A stretch of 42,111 bases of DNA from a virus. Position numbers and translations under genes: made by a program. Below the pieces are notes generated by a model. That model searched no databases. It was not told the DNA's origin and was given only the letters and a program-made list of their open reading frames with translations. Position 1 is the stretch's first letter, and every line of letters starts with the position of its first letter. Below are positions 22,006 to 31,800 of this stretch, piece after piece. Where the stretch lies: the IMG/VR virus record IMGVR_UViG_3300020477_000055, positions 1 through 42,111 of that record. The stretch is one strand, 5' to 3'.

Positions 22006-22055
22006 TATCTCTGCAACTCTCTGCAGTGGGGAGTTAAAGAATAACACTGAAAAGT

Positions 22056-22105
22056 TGGAGCGGGTGGCGAGAATCGAACTCGCGTCATTAGCTTGGAAGG
22101 CTGGA
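22056..22105 (-). other. Probable attP core: 3' half of tRNA-Gly(UCC)
   Basis: Reading the minus strand from 22105 to 22056 gives the anticodon arm (CCTTCCAAG with UCC anticodon), a short variable loop, T-arm (GCGAG, TTCGATT, CTCGC), acceptor strand CACCCGC, T and CCA of a tRNA-Gly. The 5' half is absent. The 5' side of the anticodon stem mispairs in its outer two bases (CC against AA), so identity with the host gene likely begins inside the anticodon stem at about 22102. This is the form left in attP by phages that integrate at tRNA 3' ends and restore the gene. It lies 51 bp past the integrase stop. Confidence 0.85.
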
Positions 22106-22112
22106 GATAAAG

Positions 22113-22147
22113 CAAAAAACCCTCGGTAAAACGGGGGTTTCTTTTTT
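22113..22147. terminator. Bidirectional terminator between convergent units
   Basis: AAACCCTCG (22117-22125) pairs with CGGGGGTTT (22132-22140) around a GTAAAA loop, with one T-G wobble. The + strand stem is followed by CTTTTTT and the minus strand stem by TTTTTTGCT, so both converging transcripts could end here (integrase from the left, metallopeptidase from the right). It lies inside the attachment region between the tRNA fragment and the right arm-type repeats. Confidence 0.8.
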
Positions 22148-22172
22148 ACACACCCTATCTCACGCCCTATCT
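22148..22172. promoter_or_regulatory. Right arm-type-like repeats of the attachment region
   Basis: ACACACCCTATCTC at 22148-22161 repeats the left copy exactly, and ACGCCCTATCT at 22162-22172 is a second copy, again with 12 bp between CCCTA motifs. The last bases overlap the stop of the metallopeptidase gene. Symmetry with the left pair across the tRNA-like core supports an integrase arm-binding role. Confidence 0.6.
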
Positions 22173-22450
22173 TATTCCTCAACCTTTCTGTAACCCTCTT
22201 TCCAGAGGACTCTACTGAGCAACTTACCTGCGGCATCGACATTCTCTTCACTCTCCTCAGGGTAGAGCAGATGGACCAGCTCGTGCAAGGTAATCTCTAA
22301 ACGGCGCTTACCCCGCAGGCGCTTGTCCAGCCAGATGGTGTGGCCCTCAGCCATGCCCCAAGCTCGTTCCCTGCCAAACTTGCCGTGGATGACCTTGACC
22401 CGCTTTACTTCAGCAAATTGAACGCATCCTGGTACTTTTGGTACTGACAC
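22172..22450 (-). CDS. Small HExxH zincin-like metallopeptidase
   Basis: 92 residues from a GTG start (22448-22450) with AAAGGA ahead of it. EITLHELVHLLYPEESEENV carries HELVH at about residues 55-59 and a downstream Glu (EESEENV) that may be the third zinc ligand. The N-terminal pattern PKVPGCVQFAEVKR and the short length match a phage family annotated as metallopeptidase-like. Its substrate is not known; the lack of a signal peptide argues for action inside the cell. It overlaps the upstream nuclease gene by 46 bp and ends at the attachment region, a typical place for accessory cargo genes. Confidence 0.76.
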   Translation of the reverse strand: MSVPKVPGCVQFAEVKRVKVIHGKFGRERAWGMAEGHTIWLDKRLRGKRRLEITLHELVHLLYPEESEENVDAAGKLLSRVLWKEGYRKVEE

Positions 22451-22851
22451 AAATTATCCTTTCTCGCACCCAGACCCGCAGGCCAAAAGTGAGCAGTGGT
22501 TTTATTAACCTCACCAACCGGAATGATATAGATACCATCATCATTGAGCTCCTTGTAATCACGGCTATAAGGGAGGAACACGGCAATCACATCAGTTTGC
22601 TCCCGAGTATAAAGAGAACCATTCTTACCCGACTTACCCATGTTGACATGATAGGAGGTTCTAACGCGAGTGGCAGTCTTGACCTGTACCCGGTTAATTT
22701 TACCATCCCAGTCAGAAATAATATCCCACCCCATGTAATCCCCATGACTAAAAGAAACACCAAAACCCTCACGAAGGAGGGCCGTAGCGGTAGCAGTTTC
22801 AGCTATGGTGCCTGACTCACTGCTTGAATTGCGTTTCCGTGATTTTTTCAA
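22405..22851 (-). CDS. PD-(D/E)XK endonuclease (group I intron endonuclease-like)
   Basis: 148 residues starting at a TTG (22849-22851) with a strong AGGAGG upstream. SSSESGTIAETATATALLRE, then GDYMGWDIISDWDGKINRVQ, then VKTA reproduces the PDDEXK_5 layout: Glu in the first helix, an Asp after the G-x-D, then Q-V-K with the catalytic Lys. Members are related to intron-encoded I-Ssp6803I-like nucleases, though here it stands alone rather than in an intron. It overlaps the end of the polyvalent gene by 35 bp. It could cut host DNA or resolve phage DNA. Confidence 0.76.
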   Translation of the reverse strand: MKKSRKRNSSSESGTIAETATATALLREGFGVSFSHGDYMGWDIISDWDGKINRVQVKTATRVRTSYHVNMGKSGKNGSLYTREQTDVIAVFLPYSRDYKELNDDGIYIIPVGEVNKTTAHFWPAGLGARKDNLCQYQKYQDAFNLLK

Positions 22852-25800
22852 GGTGCCTCCTGAGCTTTTCAGCCTGTGCCTTCATGCCTAATTCCATTGC
22901 AGAGAGTATATCAGTATTATAGTTATTGAAATCATTCTGATACCAAAAACTAAGGTCCTCGAAATCAGCTTCTTGCTGCGGAGTGCGGCCCTGCTCCCCG
23001 AAGCGCTGAAGCTGGTAGTATTTCCGCAGAGCGTCCTTGGTGGCCTCGCCATACTTCTCGCGGTGGATAAGGCTTGCGCGTTGCTTCTCGCTTAACTGGT
23101 TAAACTGTTGCTCTCGATAACCATAATCCGACACCTTCAAAAAGCGATTAACAAGAGGAGTGTGGAGAGCAAGGCTTGCAATAAACCCATCCTGCTCGTC
23201 ATCCGCTAATTTAGTGAAGTTAAATGCGTCTCTAGCGCCCATTTGATTCAGTGACCATGTTGCCATACCCTTAGCCCCTTCAAGGCCTCTGAGGCCCTCC
23301 TGAGTGCGGTTAAGAATGGGCCTGTCGCGGAAGGCATCTTCTGGATTCCTCCCCTGAGCGTACTCCAGCCATTTCCCTGGAACTGAGATGAGGGGATTAT
23401 CACTTGGACCCTGTTCAACTGTATAGTTTAGAGCTTCATGGAGCTTGGAGGGGTTGTCTCCAAATTGCCGGGTGAGCTTGTATATTAATCCACTAACAAA
23501 CTGAGCAGTAAAGTCTCTTGGAATACGGATATAAACCGTTTTCTTGCCGTAATCACCACCGGCCTGCTGGCCAAGCGGCACAATCAGATAATTGGTCTTA
23601 TCGTACTCAGAAACACCGTTGTAGAGCTCTTTAGCATCATCACCAATAAAACCACCATCCGATAATCCCTGAAAGAGGGCAAGTAATCCATGAGCCTTGA
23701 CATACCACCACCACCATCCTGCCGCAGTCCTTGCCCGCTCCCAACCCTTCTTCTTGGCTTTATCTTCAGGAGATGAGTGCCCCTTCTTGTGGGGATGGGT
23801 GCGGGTATGGCCATAAGAGCCTGAAGCCATCTCGTAATCCGCCTTCATACCCTCCTTAAACACATTAAAGAAAGGTATCTTAGCCTTAATGATTGAAGCA
23901 TAAGCCCCGGCTCTACGGGTATGAGGGGTGCCTGCATAGTTCCTAACAGTAAAGCCTGCGTCACGGGGAGTCTTTTTATTGTAACGCCGCAGGTATTTGT
24001 AAGTGGAAATCTTAGGCAGAGCCTCAAAGAGGTCGCCAAGGTTAGCCATCCAGCTCATTAACCTGTATTTACCCAGCTTATCCATCAGGGTTTCAGGTTC
24101 AGGATTAATAAGGCCGTATTCTTCCAACTGTTGCCCAACAGTGCCCTGCTCATCGTAATGCTGGGTGTGGCGCTTATTAGCAGGCCCAATAGCCATGTTA
24201 CCCATCATTTCTGCAAGCAGAGGGTGCTCGTTAGAGCCCTTCATCCTAACAAATCCCGCATCCATTGCCTTGAGATACTCCCCAAGCATCTCCCTGCGGG
24301 AAAGTTTAAGAGTCCGCCTGGTACGGCCAAAGTCCCTAACCACGTTGGAACCATGAAACCCAATATTGTAGGTGATGAAAATAGGATAGAGCCATTTCTG
24401 GAATGTTTCAGTGAAGAAACCGGCCATAGCCTGCAGAGAGGCATGGGTTTCATGGTTAAAGCCATCAGCTATCAATGGGTCCACATCGTAATGGACCGGC
24501 CTACCATTCTCAAACACCGTAAGGATTCCGAAATCAGGGTCAGGGATTGGCTTCTCCCAGAACGGGTTAGCTTCCCTGTCTTTTATTGCAGGGTCACGGT
24601 ACTTCTTAACTGCTGTTTTCTTAATATCACCCCCATGCCATTCAAGCAGGTGGTCGCGCACAGTGCGCTTAGCTTTATTGACAGCAATAAAGTTGTGCAT
24701 ACTCACGGCCTTCATCAGCATGGAGGTGAGCGGGTTGGCAATCTTCTCAAATGTACCGTACTGACGTTTAACCCCCGCAGGCATGCTGGCCTGCAGATAT
24801 TTCATCACTGCAAAGGGAACATAGGCATTTCGGTTCGGCTTAATAACACGGTCAAATGTAGTGGCATTAATGACACCCTCTTGAGCGGCCATCTCAGCTA
24901 CCTCAAAGAATAAATCGTGCAACCTGGGTGCGGCCCAGTTCTGAATAAGACCGGAGCGCCTGGGACCCAGCCTATTGCGGAGTGCAATCAACTGCTCTTT
25001 GGCAGCAAGCGGCCCTATGCCTCCGGGGTTTGCAAGGGACGAACGCTCATTAATGATACGGTCAAGCTCCAGCCATTTACCAAGAACATCATAGGAAACA
25101 CCCTCAGCCTCCAGCTCCTTGATTACATCAAATGATTTCTTCAGGTAACGAGTGTTATGGTTCTCAGCCCACCAAAGGGATTCTTCCACCATCACACGAG
25201 GGTCAGTCTCGATGCTAGGGTTGTAACCCCTATCCTTGGCCTCAACCAGTTTCTTCTCAAACTTGGAATGCCGGTAATTGAACATAAAGGAAAGATGGTC
25301 CCACCAGCTTTTCCAGTGCTTACGCCGGTTGCGGGCTTCCTCCGCTTTCTGCTTAATTATCTCATCAGCCTTGGCGTACTCCTCCAGACTGTCATTGATA
25401 CGGCCCTGGACGGCATCAACATAATCATTGTCAAGAGTCTCCCAGAGCTTAATAAGTTCCTGCGATAGCTGCGGTTTTGAGTCAATACCCTCAAAGAACC
25501 CACGGTAAAAGTTTGGAGCCATCTCCTGCAATAGCGCCGGGTCATTGAACAGTACAGAGAGAGCATCAGCATAGAGCTCCTTGGAGCTGTTGCGGTATTT
25601 CTTAAATGACTCAGGTGAATTAGCAGGGTCCCACGGCCTCCAGTACATGCTAAGCTCCTTGAGTTCCTCCCTTAATTCGGCATCACTCAAGTTACCAAAC
25701 CTCTTCTCCATAAAGTTGTGCAGAGATTTAAGGCGGCCTATAACATTGCCGCGAGCCATAGTCCTGTCATCCATGAAATCAACCCAGTGGCCTATTTCAT

Positions 25801-28800
25801 GGGCAAGAGTCTGAGCTGCACGCATCTCATCAGTGAACATGCCCACATCAATGACAATATCACCACCCTTATGGTAGCCGTGAATTTTCATGCCACCCCT
25901 GGAAGGAATGTGCTGCACCTTCGGGCGCTTACCCATTACGGACTCATAGAGTTTAACCAGCCAGGTCATCTTCATGGGCCGCACGTTCTCCATGCCACCC
26001 AACTTGACAGGCACCTTGGTCATCTTACCACCTGGTCCTAGCATGCGATAAGTATAAGCCTCATCACTGCTCTCGTTGCTGGGGTTGTATTCAGCGCTTT
26101 GAGCCTCAAACTCTCCCCAGGATTCAATAGGTACACCCAGTAGGTGATTAGGCAAGGTAGGTTGCGGTAGTCGTTGGCTTATTTTCTGCAGAGCTGTTTG
26201 GTTAATATCCGCATACCCCATGATGTCAGCAAAAACCCCTGATTGATGCAGGTTAACGAAACCACTATAATGTTTACTATCCGCTATATTCTCAGCCGTA
26301 TAAACACCAAAAGCCTTCGTTGCCCCTGCAGCCGCAGCCTGCCTGCGAACATAATCTATCCCATCATTTGTTACAGCAAGAGCGGGGTCCATCTCTATAA
26401 CTGCGCGTAAATGCCCATGTGGACCAAGAAGCGCAACAGCTAGGTTATTGCCCCATCCCACGCCGTATTTAGATTCACTAATAGATTTTGCTATAGCGTT
26501 TGCATCGATTACATAATCAGCTATCTCAGGTGAATACTTGGAAAGGTTTTTACCTATCAAACTTGCACTTTGCTTAGTGCCTCTTGCGGTTAAATAACTA
26601 TCAATTAATTCCTTTGGATATTGGTGGTGTTCTGAAGGACCATTAGGATTTAATACTTTGTATTTGGTGAAATTATGAACAATACCTATTGTTGGAATAA
26701 AGTCATTATAAGCATCAATTACCTCCTGGTCCCTGGGGGAACTAGTAGCTAGGTCCTCACCAATTGGCTCATTATGAACAACAACTAATTTCTTTACCCC
26801 TAAAGCAAGAGCCCTGCTAAGGAAGTCTTTAGCCGCAGGTGCAATGTGCGGTGCTCCTAACCCTCCCCATTCACTAATAATTACATTGCCAGCATTATCA
26901 AGACCAACTAAGTGGGAGCTCTCTACATAAGGATTTCGGATAAGTGAGGTTAGCGCTGCAACCTCGTGCTCACCCTCTACTCTTCGGTTGAGGAGGTCGG
27001 CAACCCCGAATTTATTGACTTCAAAATCGATACCGGAAATGAGCTGTCCACCTGGTAAGGGACTTCCGGGTCGTAAGAGATGTAGAAGGTGTTCCCTGGC
27101 TGCGACACTTTGGGATGATTGTAGAGATGCTTTAAGGAAGGCCGCTCGTTCTTCTGCTTTCTGTCGCTCTCTTTGCTCACGGACTGGTGCTTCTTCTGTT
27201 ATGTAGGGTATCTGCTTAGCTTCAAGCTGGGCCTTGGCTTTTTCAGGCTTCTTTATGTCGCCTTTAACTGCGGCTTTAAGAGCCTCCAGCTTTCGCAGTG
27301 TAATACCAATATTCCATCTGTCAATAGGATGAGTTGTTAACGGCACCACAACCTCAGACTTACTCTGAGTGGTAAGGCGACTGGCGCGACCTATCATCTG
27401 GACAAATTCAAGTGAAGAATATGGCGGGGTAACAATTATGGTTACACGAGGTTTATCCCCATAAACATCATCCAAGCTAACTCCTGTCCCACCGGAGCCA
27501 GGTGTTGCCAGAACAATATCCGCTACCCCTTCCTGAAACTTGGCCATCTCAGCCTGCTTCTTACCCTTGGTCATAGGGCCAAATAGTTTGGCGGTTTTTA
27601 CTCCTTCATTCTGCAGAGACATTTCATAGGCAGCCAGCGTCTCTTCATTAGTGCCAATAGTTGATTCACCCGCAACACGATGAGCAAACAGAATTACCTT
27701 CTTACCATCTTTAATATGCTTCTTGGCTTCATCAATGGCATATTTCATCTTAACCGACTCAAGAAACTTGCGGCCCTGGTTCTTCTTCAGGCGTTCAAGG
27801 CCGCCCGCAGTGGGGTTGTTGGAGGTAGCCAGATATTGCTCCTCCAAAAGCTCCATCTTCTTCTGGATGGTAAGAACATCTCGTGGAGTCAACTTCACAT
27901 TGCGATAAAAGATTTCCGTGTTGTTCAGTGGCACTTCATCCTTAATGGCTCTACCAGCCGCATAGACATCCTCCCAAACTACATCAATATTCTCCTCAAT
28001 CTGCTCCCATGTCATACCCTTAATGGGGGTCCACTGGCCTTTTGCGTTTTGTTCCAGCCCCATCTTGGCCATAGCCCTTTCAACAGATATATCGAGTAAG
28101 TTTCGGTAGGCATATACCTGGTGCGGTTGGTCCATCGGGCTTGCGGTTGCATACATTACATGCTTCGCCTTCTTAATTAACCTGTCAGCCCGCTTCGCTG
28201 TGGCTGTGTTGATAAGCATGTTACGGATGTTATGGGCTTCATCCATAATGATGGTATTAAACTCACCGGGCTTAACCTTCATCATCTGCACATCAGTATA
28301 AGTACCAATGTAAATTTTCTTATCCTTCTCAGGCGGCTTGCCTCCAAACTCGTAAATAGGTATCCCCATCAATTCAGCATCCTTTGCAAATGCAGAGTGC
28401 ATGATGCCACGGTTCTCAGTGAGGATGAGAGTGTAATCACCTTCCTGGCCGTACTTGGCCATGTAGTCAGCAATGGCTAACTGGGTCATCGTCTTACCGG
28501 AACCAGTACCACTGGAGTTAAGGAAGTGGCCGCCCTCACCCTCAGGGCCAATCATCGCAGACAAGGAGCGCACAACCGCATCAGCTTGGTGCGGTTTAAG
28601 GATTGGGTGGTGCTCCTTAACCCAGCTAGATAAAAACTTATGACCCCAAACATCTTTAAGTTTAGGAACCAGGTCAGCCCTGGCCCGTATCATTTTAGTG
28701 TTAGGTGGTGGAGGTAACTCCCGCTTATCACCAAACTCAATTTCCTTCTGGATGCCCTCAGCCTTAGCCTCCTTGGGGCCAAGTATCCTTTCATGTTCCT

Positions 28801-31800
28801 TTACCGCGCCACGCTCATAAACATATAGAGCTGGCTGGATAGCTTCCACCGGCATACCGTCAAGAGTCCATTCAAGCCGCAATTGGCCACCCTCCTCAAA
28901 GAGAATATCAGCAATTAGCTTACCCTCAGACTTCTTGTAACTTGTTACCTGGCCGATACCTGTAACCCTATCTTCGGTCAACCCCTGGGTATCAAGGAAG
29001 TCCTGCAGGCCTGGAGTACCAAACTTTAACTCAACCTCAGCACCCTCACGCAGAGCCCTTGGATCCGCAGCCTTCTCGCCCTTGGTTGAATACAACTCTC
29101 CCTCTTCAAAGGGGAGATATTGAGCGCTACTGGCCTCGAACAAGCCCATCTGAGCACCGGGCTCTATAAGGAAATCCTGTTGCCTGTTGGTAATGGGGAA
29201 TGCGGGTGGCTTCTTCTTGGCTTGGTGTCGCTTCTTGAGCTCCTCTTTTTCGGCATGACGCTTGGCAAGCTCTTCTTCCCGCAGTCGGGTTTGCTTAAAG
29301 AAGCCCATGAACTCCTGGCCTAGTGCCTGCTCTATGGCGTAAATCTCGTCACTGAGCTTCTGGGGCACTGGCTTGCGGTCCCCGGTAGGTTTCTTTAACT
29401 GATTCTCCTCATGCTGTTTAAGGCGCTTGTATAGCTCGTTAAGGCGCTTTACCTGCGGGTCGCCTTCACTGGAAGGAAGGTACTGAATCTCTTCAGCTTC
29501 AAGCACTCCTTGCTCCTTAACTTCAATAACAGAATCATCAAAAACGACATAATTTTTTGCGCGTGTTAAACCTGTATATGTAAGGCCCATCACACCACGA
29601 GCAAACAGTAACTCGGATGCCTTCCGGTCTGATTCGTAATCGGCCACCTTGCCTTCTGCTAATTTCGCGCTCAACTCTAAATATGCGTCATGCCCTGAAA
29701 TTGAGGAGTCAGTAACTCCTGAATCCGCAAACGCTTTCTTCACGACCTCCGACTGTGAACCAAGTGGCTCAGACTCAACCAGAAACTCATCTAAACTTGC
29801 CCTGAGTTTTACTTGGAACGGAGCTCCTCTGTACCCTTGATATGACCGCGCATATTCTTTTGAGCCAGTGAAGTATGTCCCCCAGCCATGAAAGTTCTTC
29901 AAATTATCTTTATGAAGTTTACGCCAGTTACGAACGTGTTCAGAACTGGTAATAAATTCAGGAAAATCCTTTTTACTTCCGTGAAATACCTGAATCCCTC
30001 TTCCCTTAAAGTCCCTCTTGGGAAGCTCATGCTTGGCAAAAGGCAAATACTGAACCTCCTCAGCTTGCAGCTCCCCTGGCCCCATATCAGCAATTACTGT
30101 GTCCTTAAAGTTCTGATAGAACTTCAGGTTAACATCATCAAACAAGGCCTCTTGCGGGTCTACTTTATCAAGGGATTCCGCAGCCTGAATAGTGGTTTTA
30201 TTCCAGAACTCTTCCCATTTCCCAATAGTGGAATCAGTGTTGGGCCTTCCAGCCTTACCGTACTGAACTAGGCTCTTCATCCGTAGGGCCATGAGCTGTG
30301 CGGCCTCATAACCCGGGTCAGCAATTAACTCTCTTTGTCCATAAATGTGGGCAAGGTCTTTCGGCAGACCCTCACGGGGTTTACTCTCATGCCTCTCAAT
30401 AACCCTGGTAACAAGCACCCCAAACGGTTCCGTTATGTCCTGATAACCTTTTTGTTGAAGTGTAAGCAGAGCCTCAATAGGTGAGTTAATGAACCCCTTA
30501 TAAAGAGGTAAGGCACTGGCCTCAGCCCAGTCAGCAATGAAAGGGCCATGCTCAGTTCCGAAAGCCTTGGCCGTGGTGAGCATACGTGCATAGCGAGTGG
30601 CCTCCTCCATGCTCTGAGTAACCCTCACCCTAGTGTTGCGGTCAATGCGACCCATTGCAATGAGCTCACTGATTACATCCCTTGGGTCCTTGATTGCTTC
30701 AAATATCTCACCAACCTCCTGTGGGCTTAACAAGGCCGCATCATTAAAAGCCATGCTTGCTGTACCCTCAACCTGGCCCGCAGAGGGGTTTAGCAGGTCA
30801 ATGATTTCATTAGCGGCAGCAATGCCTTCCTTGCTGCTGACATCGTGCGGGGGAAGTATCCTGACAAGGAGGTGGTCACTGGAAGGGGACTTAGGTAGCC
30901 CAACCATGTCAGCCGTTTCATCTGATTGCCTGCGTAATTCCGAAAACTGTTCCTTGCTTAAATTATTAATTGCCTGAAATCGTGCATTCCCGCCAAGCAC
31001 ACGGTAAACACCATCAGAACCCTGGCTAACCATTATTGGACCTACCTCGGCACTTGCACCAAAGTTATTATACTGAAGCGGCTCAAACTCACTGGCCGTC
31101 TTGATAACCTTCTCCTGCTCAGTCTTGTCCTTCGAGTAATCCCTGGTGTTCTTGAGTGGGGCAAACTTCTCATTAGCCTTAAACTGTTCACCATGAGAAG
31201 CATTAAGCAATGCTTTGGGAGCCCAGGCATACTGGGCATCCATTGACTTGCCTTTCTGAAGGCCTCTCAGTGGTGCAGGCCGACCAACTACCACCTTTTC
31301 AGATGGGGTAATTGGTTCGACTGGCTCTTCAGGTAGCGGCTCCTCAGCAGGAACCTCAGCGGGCTCCGGTTCCCCAGCACGTTCCATTGCCTGCTGCTCA
31401 ATAGAGGCCCAGTCCTCTTCCATGTTGCCTTCTTCAAGGAACTCTTTCTTGAGCCGGGTTATCTCATCATAAGCAGGACTACCTTCCTCGGTGGTATCAG
31501 TCATAGCCTCATTAATTAGGCCTGACACCTTAACAACCAATCGCTCATCCGCTTCTGCCCGGGTAATGTCCTCAAGTGATGATGGTTCTTCAGGTTTCGG
31601 TGTGGGCTCAACTATCTCACTAGGCGTAATGCCTTTTCCTTTAAGGTATTGGTCAAGGACAGCTAAACCTTTTTCCCTGCCACCCGTAAACCAACTTAGC
31701 TTTGTTACGAAAGGTATATCTACACCGGGGAAATTCTTATCCCAACCCTCACCAAGTAGCTCATACTCCATGAAGTCGCCAGGTAATGTTTCACCAGCAA

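Noticed and set aside
22056-22105. A complete tRNA-Gly gene
   Set aside because: Only the anticodon arm to CCA is present. No D-arm or 5' acceptor strand is found on the 5' side, which reads into the terminator, so it is an attachment fragment and not a functional tRNA.
24131-24913. A 260-codon open frame on the plus strand
   Set aside because: It lies opposite the LPD38-rich part of the giant protein, where the minus-strand frame has clear domain motifs. The plus-strand product has no recognisable motif and no promoter or ribosome site.
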